Of a stretch of DNA of 44,767 nucleotides, positions 30,927 to 39,999 are shown piece after piece; within the stretch, counting starts at the first letter, position 1, and each line of letters begins with the position of its first letter. The stretch is from assembly GCF_900188165.1 (NCBI RefSeq), contig NZ_FZOS01000028.1, forward strand, positions 1 to 44,767, given 5' to 3'. Source of the stretch: Edaphosphingomonas laterariae. Lineage in GTDB: Bacteria > Pseudomonadota > Alphaproteobacteria > Sphingomonadales > Sphingomonadaceae. The position numbers were made by a program, and so were the translations under genes. Under the pieces are notes generated by a model. It saw only the letters and a list, made by a program, of their open reading frames with translations. It did no database searches and was not told the origin of the DNA.

Positions 30927-31700
30927 ATGAGCAATCCCCAATATTCCATCGATTATGGGGGCGAAGCGCCCCAGCAAGGCGGGGTGGCGACGCTCCCGCC
31001 GCAAGCGGCAGGCCAGCCGTTCCAGATTGTCATGCCGCCACAGAAGAAGCGGATTTCCGCTGGTGCTGGCATGTTCTTCGGCATCATCCTGTGCGGCGCT
31101 GCGCTTTATGGTGCGGAGATGTTCGCACCGCCCGATTATCGCCCCTCGACCATCACTGGCTCATATGGCGGGCGCTACGCGGCGGAAATCAAGGCGCATG
31201 ATCTGGAAACGCAGGCTGCGTTTCTCGATTGGGCCGAAGAGGTCAAGGTGAGCGTTGCGCAGCAGCAAGAGCAATATCGTGCAGCGGCCCAAGGCATCCT
31301 CACCAATTATCAGGCCGCCTATGATCGCACCCGAATTTATGCGCAGACCACTGCGCAGCTCCAGCAGGACTATGTGCATCAGCGCACCGAAATCGCCCGC
31401 CAGCAGCAGGGCACTGATGCGCTGGTCATCAATCTGGCGCGCCTGTGGGGGCGGGTCGCCAATGTGATCGAACCCGGCGGCGGTGATGACGCGCTCGCCT
31501 ATGCCGACCAAGTGGGCGGTCAGCTTCAACAGGAACTGACCTCAGCGGTCCAGAATGGCGTCACCGTCTCGGTCGAGGGCTGGGATACGGGATTGCCGCC
31601 GCCAAGCGCGGTTCAGGCCGATATCGACAGGATGGCACCGATCAGCTTTCCCGACCTTCCCGAGATCAGCCGCGATGCGCAAAGCGAGGGAGGCGAATAA
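30927..31700 (+). CDS. Membrane-anchored coiled-coil protein upstream of the coupling ATPase
   Basis: 257 residues. After a cytoplasmic Pro/Gln-rich N-terminus comes a single membrane helix at ~43-66 (ISAGAGMFFGIILCGAALYG). A long helical, Gln-rich region follows (VKVSVAQQQEQYRAAAQGIL; YAQTTAQLQQDYVHQRTEIA), then a C-terminal tail. The ATG at 30927 is 8 nt from AGGAG. The stop at 31700 is followed 4 bp later by the VirD4-like gene. Because that ATPase lacks its own membrane helices, this protein may supply the membrane anchor or the link to the transfer channel. This is inference from order and topology; the family is not recognised. Confidence 0.7.
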   Translation: MSNPQYSIDYGGEAPQQGGVATLPPQAAGQPFQIVMPPQKKRISAGAGMFFGIILCGAALYGAEMFAPPDYRPSTITGSYGGRYAAEIKAHDLETQAAFLDWAEEVKVSVAQQQEQYRAAAQGILTNYQAAYDRTRIYAQTTAQLQQDYVHQRTEIARQQQGTDALVINLARLWGRVANVIEPGGGDDALAYADQVGGQLQQELTSAVQNGVTVSVEGWDTGLPPPSAVQADIDRMAPISFPDLPEISRDAQSEGGE

Positions 31701-31704
31701 TCCC

Positions 31705-33228
31705 ATGCGGATCGAACAGATGGCAGCGTTCCTCCCGCGTCTCTTTTCCATGACGCGGGAGATGGATCGGGCGCAGCGCGAAGAGGAAGCCCGCGAGCGG
31801 GCCGCGTGGCAGCAATATCTGATGACTATTGCCGCGCCCAGCGGGCAGCTCGGCGATGGGCGTCTTGCCAGCCTCGATGATCTGAAAGCCGCCGGTCTCC
31901 TTGAGACCAGCGGCTTGTTTCTGGGTGCGCAGCAAGGGCGAATGCTGTTTTTCAGTGGCGACGGTCATCTCCTGACCTATGCCCGCACAGGGTCGGGCAA
32001 AGGGCGAGATCTGGTTCTACCCAATCTCGCCCATGTCCGTGATCGCAGCCTGATCGTCGTGGACGTGAAGGATGGCGAAAACTGCTTTGCATCCCGCGAG
32101 CATCGCGGGGACGGGCTTGGCTCCCCTTGCATCTACCTCAATCCGTTCAACCTTCTGGGCCTCCCCAATACCCGCATCAATCCGCTTCAAGTGCTGATCG
32201 ATATTGTCCGTGACGGGGGCGAGATCGACACGCAGGCCGACGAGATTGCCCAGACCATCCGCCCCATGAACCCGCGTGAAGGGGATGGCTGGGTCGGTAA
32301 AGGCTCAATACGGCTTATCTCGATCCGCGCCGAATATGCGGCACATTTCGATCCCGTGAACTGCACGCTCGGCGGTTTGTGGAAATTCGTGAATGCGGGC
32401 AATGACGAACTGGAACGCGAGTTTCAGATGATGGCGAGTTGCGGCATTGAGGGGATTGCCCGCAAGGCCGCCGCGATGGCGGCAACCTATGCCGATGCGC
32501 CCAAGCAATTCGAGGCCTACAGGTCGGACGCCATCGAAGCCCTTGCGGCCTTCGAAGTCGGGAAGACACTGGACCGTGCCACTTCCGCGCATAATTTTGA
32601 CTTCGGGCGGCTGAAACATGAGCCATGCACCGTCTATCTCATCACCCCGTCTGACAAGCTCGGGGTTGCGGCATCTTGGGTCAGCCTGATCGTCAATTAT
32701 GCCATCGAGGCGATAGCCCGCGAGCGGGGCGGCGTGCGAACCTGCTTCTTGCTCGATGAATTCCCCCAGCTTCCGCCTGCGCCCGCGATACTGAAGGCGC
32801 TGCGCCTCTATCGCGGCAAGGGCATTCAGCTCTGGTTCTTCGCGCAAGGCCGCTTCTCGATGGAAGGGCGCTGGTCACAGGATGCGGTGAAAGAGATCGA
32901 GGATCAGGCCTCGATCCTGAATATGACGGGGATCGAAGACCCGTCGATGATGCGCGATGTCGAACGCTGGTCGGGCAACCGAACAATTGTCACTCGTGGT
33001 CAGAACATCGGCGGCGGTGCGGTTGAAAGCGCTGGAATCAATCGCGGCGAAAGCCGCCGTCCTGTTTTGCAGGCCGAAGACATTCGCGGCATCGGCGCGG
33101 GACGGCAAATCATCAAGGTTGCGGGCCTGCCGCAACTGGTGGTGTGCGACCGCCTGCCATTCTACGACGTATCCCCATGGAAAGCGCAGATTGGTGATGT
33201 GCGCCAGCTTCACCAAGGCGTGTTCTGA
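31705..33228 (+). CDS. VirD4/TraG-type conjugative coupling ATPase lacking N-terminal membrane helices
   Basis: Coupling proteins recruit the relaxase-DNA complex to the mating channel and pump DNA using ATP. 507 residues. Walker A ARTGSGKGRD is at ~93-102 with the family context DLVLPNL. LIVVDVKDGENCFASREHRG follows, then Walker B CFLLDEFPQLPP at ~344-356, and the C-terminal ATPase motifs around LWFFAQGRFSMEGRWSQDAV and MTGIEDPSMMRDV. Typical VirD4/TraG proteins are longer, with two N-terminal membrane helices; here residues 1-60 are hydrophilic. The start ATG at 31705 is 4 bp after the membrane-protein stop, with GAGGGAGG inside that gene. With a relaxase but no channel genes, the element is better called mobilizable than self-transmissible. 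Confidence 0.88.
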   Translation: MRIEQMAAFLPRLFSMTREMDRAQREEEARERAAWQQYLMTIAAPSGQLGDGRLASLDDLKAAGLLETSGLFLGAQQGRMLFFSGDGHLLTYARTGSGKGRDLVLPNLAHVRDRSLIVVDVKDGENCFASREHRGDGLGSPCIYLNPFNLLGLPNTRINPLQVLIDIVRDGGEIDTQADEIAQTIRPMNPREGDGWVGKGSIRLISIRAEYAAHFDPVNCTLGGLWKFVNAGNDELEREFQMMASCGIEGIARKAAAMAATYADAPKQFEAYRSDAIEALAAFEVGKTLDRATSAHNFDFGRLKHEPCTVYLITPSDKLGVAASWVSLIVNYAIEAIARERGGVRTCFLLDEFPQLPPAPAILKALRLYRGKGIQLWFFAQGRFSMEGRWSQDAVKEIEDQASILNMTGIEDPSMMRDVERWSGNRTIVTRGQNIGGGAVESAGINRGESRRPVLQAEDIRGIGAGRQIIKVAGLPQLVVCDRLPFYDVSPWKAQIGDVRQLHQGVF

Positions 33229-33270
33229 CCGCCAAACATCAGGAATTCTCAACTTCGATATGGGCGGGCA

Positions 33271-33286
33271 AGCGGGCTATCCCGCT
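33271..33286 (+). terminator. Short hairpin after the coupling-protein gene
   Basis: AGCGGG (33271-33276) pairs with CCCGCT (33281-33286) across CTAT. There is no clear T-run, so termination is only possible. Confidence 0.35.
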
Positions 33287-33374
33287 CATTCACATGAGAA
33301 TCCACTAATGTTCAATGTTATCAAAAGTTTGCATTTCCTGAACTTACTGCGGTAAACTGAAACCATAGTAGTGA

Positions 33375-33433
33375 GGATTGCTGCGGTCGGCGCGGGAGAA
33401 ACATGGCGTTTCCCCCAGAGACAGCCAGCAATC
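33375..33433 (+). promoter_or_regulatory. Nested stem-loop upstream of the recombinase operon
   Basis: The outer arms GATTGCTG (33376-33383) and CAGCAATC (33426-33433) are perfect complements. Inside, GGGAGAAAC (33394-33402) pairs with GTTTCCCCC (33408-33416) with one mismatch. The 58-nt cruciform/RNA fold ends 64 nt before the start of the 96-residue gene, and a weak TTGCAT-N18-TAAACT promoter-like pair precedes it. It could be a leader RNA or a protein-binding site for excision control. Confidence 0.45.
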
Positions 33434-33496
33434 GGCATATCTCAATCCCCGCGTCTTGGTTGAATCAACTGCTGCGTGAAGCGGCAGGAAGGGGAC

Positions 33497-33787
33497 ATGC
33501 GGGTGTCACTGCTCACACCGGAACAGATGGAACGATACCGCAAGTGCGTTGCGGATATTGATATTCCCGATCACGAGAAAGACGAACTCATCGGGATCGT
33601 CGCGCAAATCATGGCGCATTTCGTCGATGCGGCTTTTGGCGAAACGTCCGAGCAATTTATTCTTGATGCTCGGGAAAACAGCCATTTTCAAAACAATCGG
33701 GATGATGCTATTCTTGGTTTGTTCCAAAGCGACGAGAGCATTGACCCCGATGACGGGGGCGCGAGCAACAGCCCCAACAGCCCGTGA
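33497..33787 (+). CDS. Small acidic protein cotranscribed with the integrase, unknown
   Basis: 96 residues from ATG 33497 (MRVSLLTPEQMERYRKCVAD) with GGAAGGGG just upstream. Helical and acidic in the first 65 residues (DIPDHEKDELIGIVAQIMAH), with a low-complexity tail (DDGGASNSPNSP). It ends 15 bp before the recombinase start, so the two are one operon. A recombination directionality or regulatory role is possible from position alone; no motif supports it directly. Confidence 0.6.
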   Translation: MRVSLLTPEQMERYRKCVADIDIPDHEKDELIGIVAQIMAHFVDAAFGETSEQFILDARENSHFQNNRDDAILGLFQSDESIDPDDGGASNSPNSP

Positions 33788-33802
33788 GGGCAAGGTTAAG
33801 AC

Positions 33803-35311
33803 ATGACAACGATAAGAGAAAAAGAGGCGGTCATTTATGCCCGCGTATCCACCAAGAAGCAGGAGATTGAGGGCAACGGCCTCAGTTCCCAAGAAACCAT
33901 CTGCCGTGAATATGCCGACCGCATGGGCTATCATGTGGTCGAGGTCTTTTGTGACGATTATTCAGGCAAATCAGCCAATCGTGCGGGCATCAAGGATTTG
34001 CTCGCCTTTCTGAAAAGCCGCAGGAAGCAAACCATCGTCATTGTTGACGATCTCAACCGCCTCGCTCGGTCGCTGCGCACGCACTACGCTATCCGCGATG
34101 CCGTGGCGAAGGCAGGCGGCAAACTGGTGTCCCCCAAGCGGGTTTACGCCGATGATCCCGACGACGATATCCTTGAGATCATCGAAGCGGCATTTGCTGG
34201 CGAGCATCGTCGTAAAAATGCCGAACAGACCAAGGACCGTATGCGTGCCCGCGTCATGGGTGGCTATTGGGTGTTCCAAGCGCCTTGGGGCTATCGTTAT
34301 GAACGCCAGTCGGGCGGCGGCAAGGTTCTTGTCCGCAACGAACCGCTGGCCTCCATCGTTCGGGAAGCCCTCGAAGGTTTCGCCTCGGGGCGCTTTGCGT
34401 CGCAAGGTGAGGTCAAGCGTTTCCTTGAGGCCAGTCCCCCCTTCCCGACAAACAAACACGGGCTGGTGACGTATGAATGCATCGGTCAGCTCCTGACCCA
34501 GCCCCTCTATGCTGGCTATATCGAAGTTCAGCGCTGGGACGTGCCGCTTCGCAAAGCCCAGCACGAAGGCCTGATTTCCCTCGAAGACTTTGGCATCATC
34601 CAAGATCGGCTGGCGGGCAAGGTCCGTGCGCCGACCCGCAAGGATATCAACGAGGATTTCCCGCTGCGCGGTGTCATCTGCTGCGCCGATTGCGGTCATC
34701 CCATGACCGCCGCATGGTCGAAAGGGCGCAGTGCGACCTATCCCTATTATCTGTGCCGCCAGCGGGGCTGCGAGGGCAACGGCAAATCTATTGCGCGGGA
34801 CAAGGTTGAGGATGCCCTGCACAACCTTGTGCAATCGCTTAAGCCCGCCCCTTCGCTGTTCCAACTGGCGAACGAGGCCTTTCGGGACTTCTGGCAAAAG
34901 CGAGTGGATTCAGGCCGCGAAAAGGTCACGCAAATGCGTCTGGAGATCGGTCGTATCGAGCGGAAGCTGTCACAAGTCGTGGACCGTCTTGTAGAGGCCG
35001 ACAGCAGCACAATCGTCAAAGCCTATGAAAAGAGGGTCGAAGAACTGGAACGGCAAAAGCTGATTCTGACCGAAAAGATTGCCAAATGCGGCACTCCGGC
35101 ACGCGACTACCAAACAAGTTTTCAAACCGCTCTCAAATTTTTGGCAAACCCTTGGAATCTTTGGGAAAGTGGGCGACTGGAGGACCGCCGTGCCATGCTC
35201 AAACTGGTCTTTGGAGGGAGGATCGTATTCGACCGTTTTGAGGGCTTTCAAACCCCTGAAATATCCTTGCCATTCAAGGCATTAGGCGCAATTTCTGGCC
35301 CAAAAAAGGAT
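33803..35311 (+). CDS. Large serine recombinase (integrase) with no stop codon before the attachment site
   Basis: Integrates and excises the element. The catalytic domain begins with EAVIYARVSTKKQ, with Ser16 the nucleophile, and includes DDLNRLARSLRTHYAI. The recombinase domain covers ~150-280. A zinc ribbon (CCADCGHPM ... YYLCRQRGC) lies at ~293-328, followed by a coiled coil (~370-425) and a C-terminal RRAMLKLVFGGRIVFDRFEG segment typical of the family. About 503 codons reach the tRNA boundary, which is the normal family length, but the frame contains no stop there. It continues through the tRNA-Arg gene (antisense) and on opposite gltB as far as 40192. The end given is the element edge, not a stop. 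In the excised circle the stop would come from the element's other end. Confidence 0.88.
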
Positions 35312-35312
35312 A

Positions 35313-35389
35313 TGGTGCGCCCGGCAGGATTCGAACCTGCGACCATCCGCTTAGAAGGCGGATGCTCTATCCGACTGAGCTACGGGCGC
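35313..35389 (-). tRNA. tRNA-Arg (anticodon TCT), integration site
   Basis: Reading leftwards: acceptor GCGCCCG with GGGCGC, D-arm GTAGCTCAGTCGGATAGAGC, anticodon stem CATCCGC/GCGGATG with loop CTTCTAA (anticodon TCT), T-arm GCAGGTTCGAATCCTGC, and encoded CCA (35315-35313). The 3' end faces the element and touches the recombinase gene, so this is the attachment site. The matching second att copy would be at the element's left end, outside this window. Confidence 0.95.
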
Positions 35390-35458
35390 GTCCCGTCCGC
35401 CGCCTTAACCGGTTTCGCGGACCAGCGAAACCTTTGGCGGCGAACGGGGCGCGGAACT

Positions 35459-38400
35459 TTATTCCGCGGCGACGGCGGCCGTTTCGGCGTCGCTCAGCGG
35501 CTGTTCCAGGCGGCTGACCATTTCCTTCGGGCAGACCTGCCAGAAGTGGTTCCGCCAGCGATCCCAATCGTCGAGGATGATGTTCGACCACTTGCTGTCC
35601 GTCGCCACCGCATGTTCGGCGATCAGCGACTTCAGGCGGGTTTCCCAATAGCTCGATTCCAGGCGCTGCCACTGGATGCTTTCAGGGTTGGCGCGGTCGG
35701 CGAAGTCGCCATGCTCGTCGAGCACGAAGGCCATGCCGCCCGTCATCCCGGCGCCGAAATTCTGGCCGACGCGGCCGAGGATCACAGCGGTGCCCCCGGT
35801 CATATATTCGCAGCCATTGGCGCCGCAGCCTTCGACGACGACGGTCGCGCCCGAATTGCGGACGGCGAAGCGTTCACCCGCCTGCCCCGCGGCATAAAGC
35901 CGGCCCGATGTCGCCCCGTAGAGCACGGTGTTGCCGAGGATCGTGTTCGACTTGCTTTCCAGCGGCGACGACACGGTGGGGCGGACCGTGATGACCGCGC
36001 CCGACAGGCCCTTGCCGACATAATCATTGGCATCGCCGAACACTTCCAGCGTCAGCCCCTTGCAGGCGAAGGCGCCGAGCGACTGGCCCGCCGATCCGCG
36101 CAGGCGGACATGGACGTGGCCATCGGCCAGCTTCTCCATGCCGAAACGGCGGACGATTTCCGACGAGAAGCGCGTGCCGACGGCGCGGTGCGTGTTGCGC
36201 ACCGTATAGGTCAGCTGCATCTTTTCGCCCCGTTCGAACACGGCCTTGGCGTCCGCGATCATCTGGGCGTCGAGGCTGTCCGGCACTTCGTTGCGGAAGG
36301 TCGGGATGTTGAAGCGACGCTTGTCGTCATCCGCGTCCACCTTGGCGAGCACGGGGTTGAGATCGAGATCGTCGAGATGCTCGGCGCCACGGCTGACCTG
36401 GCGGAGCAGTTCGGTGCGGCCGATCACCTCGTCCAGCGAACGGACGCCGAGCTTGGCGAGGATCTCGCGCACTTCCTCGGCGATGAAGGTCATCAGGTTG
36501 ATCACCTTTTCCGGCGATCCGACGAACTTCTTCCGAAGCGCCTCGTCCTGCGTGCAGACGCCGACCGGGCAGGTGTTCGAATGGCACTGGCGCACCATGA
36601 TGCAGCCCATCGCGACCAGCGAAAGCGTGCCGATGCCGAATTCCTCAGCCCCCAGGATCGCCGCGATCACGATATCGCGCCCGGTCTTGAGGCCGCCATC
36701 GGTGCGCAGCTTCACGCGGTGGCGCAGGCCATTCAGCGTCAGCACCTGATTGGCTTCGGTCAGGCCCATTTCCCACGGCGTGCCGGCGAACTTCACCGAG
36801 GTCTGCGGGGATGCGCCGGTGCCGCCGACATGGCCGGAAACGAGGATGACGTCCGCATGGGCCTTGGCGACACCCGCCGCGACCGTGCCGATGCCCGCCT
36901 GGCTGACCAGCTTCACGCAGACCCGCGCGCGCGGGTTGATCTGCTTGAGGTCGTATATCAGCTGGGCGAGATCCTCGATCGAATAGATGTCGTGGTGCGG
37001 CGGGGGGGAGATCAGCATTACGCCCGGCGTCGAATGGCGCAGCTTGGCGATCTGCGCGGTCACCTTGAAGCCGGGCAGCTGGCCGCCCTCGCCGGGCTTG
37101 GCGCCCTGGGCCACCTTGATCTCGATCTCTTCGGCCGCGTTCAGATATTCGGCGGTCACGCCGAACCGTCCGCTCGCGATCTGCTTGATCACCGAATTGG
37201 CGTTGTCGCCATTCTCGTAAGGCTGATAGCGCGACTTGTCCTCGCCGCCCTCGCCCGACACCGCCTTGGCGCCGATGCGGTTCATCGCGATCGCCAGCGT
37301 CTCATGCGCTTCCGGGGAAAGCGCGCCAAGCGACATGCCGGGCGTCACGAACCGCTTGCGGATCTCGGTGATCGCCTCGACCGAGTCGATCGGGATCGCC
37401 TCGCGCGCCCAGTTGAATTCGAGCAGATCGCGCAGATAGACCGGCGGCATATCCTTCACGCCACGGGCGAACTGCAGATAGGTGGAATAGCTGTCGGTCG
37501 ACACCGCTGTCTGCAACAGGTGCATCAGCTGCGCCGAATAAGCGTGCGTCTCGCCACCGTTGCGCTGGCGATAGAAGCCGCCGATCGGCAGCGTCACCAC
37601 GCCTTCGTCGAACGCGGCATCGTGCCGCATCTTCGCCGAATATTGCAGCGAGGCATAACCTTCGCCCGAGATCTTGGCCGGCATGCCGGGGAACAGATCG
37701 TTGACGAGCGCGCGGCTGAGCCCGACGGCTTCGAAATTATAACCGCCGCGATAGCTGGAGATCACCGCGATCCCCATCTTCGACATGATCTTCAGCAGGC
37801 CATCGTCGATCGCCTTGCGGTGGCGCTTCAGGCATTCCGCGATCGAAAGATCGCCGAACAGGCCACGGGCATGGCGATCGGCGATCGCGGCTTCGGACAG
37901 ATAGGCGTTCACCGTGGTCGCGCCGACGCCGATCAGCACCGCATAATAATGCGTGTCGAGGCATTCGGCCGAGCGCACGTTGATCGACGCATAGGAACGC
38001 AGGCCCTTGCGCACGAGATGCGTGTGCACCGCCGCCGCCGCCAGCACCATCGCGATGCCCACGCGATCCGGGCCGATATTCTCATCGGTCAGGAACAGTT
38101 CGGTCTTGCCCTCGCGCACCGCCTTTTCGGCCTCGGCGCGCACCGCCACGATCGCATGGCGCAGCGCATCGGGGCCGCCATCGGCGGCATAGGTGCAGTC
38201 GATCTCGGCGGCGTGGCGGCCGAAATGGCGCTGCAGCCGCGCCCAGTCCGCGCAATCGAGCACCGGGGAATCGAGCACCAGCACGTTGGACTGCTGCGCC
38301 TCGACATCCAGGATGTTGGCGAGGTTGCCGAACCGCGTCTTGAGCGACATGACCTGCGTTTCGCGCAAGCTGTCGATCGGCGGGTTGGTCACCTGGCTGA

Positions 38401-39997
38401 AATTCTGGCGGAAGAAGTGGCTGATCAGCCGCGGCTTATCGGAAATCACGGCCAGCGGGGCATCGTCGCCCATCGAGCCGATGGCTTCCTTGGCATCCTC
38501 CACCTGCGGCGCGAGGATGAGTTCCATGTCCTCCAGCGTCTGGCCGGCTGCCACCTGGCGGCGGGTCAGTTCCGCACGGTCATAACGCGGGGTCGCATCG
38601 GCCACTTCCGGCAGGTCGTCGACCCCCAGAAAGTCCTTCACCCACTCGCCATAAGGCTGCTCGGCCGAGATGCGATCCTTGATCGCCATGTCGTCGTAGA
38701 GCTTGCCCTCTTCCAGATCGATCGCGATCATCTGGCCGGGGCCCATGCGGCCCTTGCGGACGATCGAGCTTTCCGGAACGACGACCATGCCGGTTTCCGA
38801 ACCGACGATCAGCAGATTGTCCGCCGTCTGCGTGGTGCGCAGCGGGCGCAGGGCATTGCGGTCGACGCCGGCCACCACCCAGCGGCCGTCCGTCATCGCC
38901 AGCGCGGCCGGGCCGTCCCACGGCTCCATCACCGACGCGAGGTAGGAATACATGTCGGCATGCGGCTGCGGCAGTTCGGTATGCTGCCACGCTTCGGGCA
39001 CCAGCATCAGCTTGGCGGTCGGCGCGTCGCGGCCCGAACGGCAGATCGCCTCGAACACGGCATCAAGCGCGGCGGTATCGGAAGCGCCCGCCGGGATCAG
39101 CGGCTTGATCTCCTCCGAATGCTCGCCAAAGGCCAGCGAGGCCATCTTGATCTCGTGGCTCTTCATCCAGTTCTTGTTGCCGCGGATCGTGTTGATTTCG
39201 CCGTTATGCGCAAGGTTGCGGAACGGCTGCGCCAGCCACCATTGCGGGAAGGTGTTGGTCGAATAACGCTGGTGGAAGATCGCGACGCGCGAAACGAAGC
39301 GTTCGTCCTTGAGGTCAGGGTAGAAGACCGACAGCTCTTCCGCCAGGAACAGGCCCTTATAGACGATCGACCGGCACGACAGCGAACAGACGTAGAAGCC
39401 CTGGATCTGGGCCTCGATCACCTTGCGCTCGATGCGGCGGCGGATCAGGTAGAGATTCTTCTCGAACTCGGCCTGGTCCGTCTCGTCCGGCAGCGGGCCG
39501 GCGATCATGATCTGCTCGATCTCGGGGCGCGTCGCCTGCGCCTTCTCGCCGATCACCGACACATCGACCGGCACCTGCCGCCACCCATAGATGGTGTAGC
39601 CGAAATCGATGATCTCGGCCTCGACGATCGTGCGGCAGGTTTCCTGCGCCGAAAGATCGGTGCGCGGCAGGAAGATCATGCCCACGGCAAGCCGGTTCGG
39701 CAGCGGCCGGTGGCCACCCGCCTCGATCGCATCGTCGAAGAAGCGGGCCGGCAGATCGACATGGATGCCGGCGCCGTCGCCGGTCTTGCCGTCCGCGTCG
39801 ACCGCGCCACGGTGCCACACCGCCTTCAGCGCATCGATCGCCGCCGTCACTACGCGGCGCGATGCCTTGCCGTCGGTCGCCGCGACAAGGCCGACGCCGC
39901 AGGCATCGCCCTCCATCTCGGGATGATACATGCCCTGTTCGGCAAGGCGGGCGCGCTCGGCTTCAAGCGCGGGATTGGGCTGGTCGTACATCGTCAT
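35459..39997 (-). CDS. gltB: Glutamate synthase (NADPH), large subunit
   Basis: Makes glutamate from glutamine and 2-oxoglutarate with GltD. About 1512 residues, the usual length. The class II amidotransferase domain starts after a short propeptide with the nucleophile Cys in MEGDACGVGLVA (Cys33 from the 39997 start). The central and FMN domains follow (TPGVMLISPPPHHDIYSIED; VSGHVGGTGASPQTSVKFAG). The Fe-S cluster cysteines are in GCIMVRQCHSNTCPVGVC. A C-terminal beta-helix domain (CKGLTLEVFGDANDYVGKGL) completes it. ATG 39997 is preferred because GAGGGG is about 8 nt upstream; GTG at 40003 is also in frame. It is third in the order gltD – DUF2059 gene – gltB on the minus strand, 2 bp after the previous stop. 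Confidence 0.97.
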   Translation of the reverse strand: MTMYDQPNPALEAERARLAEQGMYHPEMEGDACGVGLVAATDGKASRRVVTAAIDALKAVWHRGAVDADGKTGDGAGIHVDLPARFFDDAIEAGGHRPLPNRLAVGMIFLPRTDLSAQETCRTIVEAEIIDFGYTIYGWRQVPVDVSVIGEKAQATRPEIEQIMIAGPLPDETDQAEFEKNLYLIRRRIERKVIEAQIQGFYVCSLSCRSIVYKGLFLAEELSVFYPDLKDERFVSRVAIFHQRYSTNTFPQWWLAQPFRNLAHNGEINTIRGNKNWMKSHEIKMASLAFGEHSEEIKPLIPAGASDTAALDAVFEAICRSGRDAPTAKLMLVPEAWQHTELPQPHADMYSYLASVMEPWDGPAALAMTDGRWVVAGVDRNALRPLRTTQTADNLLIVGSETGMVVVPESSIVRKGRMGPGQMIAIDLEEGKLYDDMAIKDRISAEQPYGEWVKDFLGVDDLPEVADATPRYDRAELTRRQVAAGQTLEDMELILAPQVEDAKEAIGSMGDDAPLAVISDKPRLISHFFRQNFSQVTNPPIDSLRETQVMSLKTRFGNLANILDVEAQQSNVLVLDSPVLDCADWARLQRHFGRHAAEIDCTYAADGGPDALRHAIVAVRAEAEKAVREGKTELFLTDENIGPDRVGIAMVLAAAAVHTHLVRKGLRSYASINVRSAECLDTHYYAVLIGVGATTVNAYLSEAAIADRHARGLFGDLSIAECLKRHRKAIDDGLLKIMSKMGIAVISSYRGGYNFEAVGLSRALVNDLFPGMPAKISGEGYASLQYSAKMRHDAAFDEGVVTLPIGGFYRQRNGGETHAYSAQLMHLLQTAVSTDSYSTYLQFARGVKDMPPVYLRDLLEFNWAREAIPIDSVEAITEIRKRFVTPGMSLGALSPEAHETLAIAMNRIGAKAVSGEGGEDKSRYQPYENGDNANSVIKQIASGRFGVTAEYLNAAEEIEIKVAQGAKPGEGGQLPGFKVTAQIAKLRHSTPGVMLISPPPHHDIYSIEDLAQLIYDLKQINPRARVCVKLVSQAGIGTVAAGVAKAHADVILVSGHVGGTGASPQTSVKFAGTPWEMGLTEANQVLTLNGLRHRVKLRTDGGLKTGRDIVIAAILGAEEFGIGTLSLVAMGCIMVRQCHSNTCPVGVCTQDEALRKKFVGSPEKVINLMTFIAEEVREILAKLGVRSLDEVIGRTELLRQVSRGAEHLDDLDLNPVLAKVDADDDKRRFNIPTFRNEVPDSLDAQMIADAKAVFERGEKMQLTYTVRNTHRAVGTRFSSEIVRRFGMEKLADGHVHVRLRGSAGQSLGAFACKGLTLEVFGDANDYVGKGLSGAVITVRPTVSSPLESKSNTILGNTVLYGATSGRLYAAGQAGERFAVRNSGATVVVEGCGANGCEYMTGGTAVILGRVGQNFGAGMTGGMAFVLDEHGDFADRANPESIQWQRLESSYWETRLKSLIAEHAVATDSKWSNIILDDWDRWRNHFWQVCPKEMVSRLEQPLSDAETAAVAAE

Positions 39998-39999
39998 CG

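Noticed and set aside
33803-33860. Complete set of conjugation (T4SS) genes making this a self-transmissible ICE
   Set aside because: Only relaxase and a coupling ATPase are visible; no VirB/Tra channel genes are found in the window, though the unseen left part could hold them.
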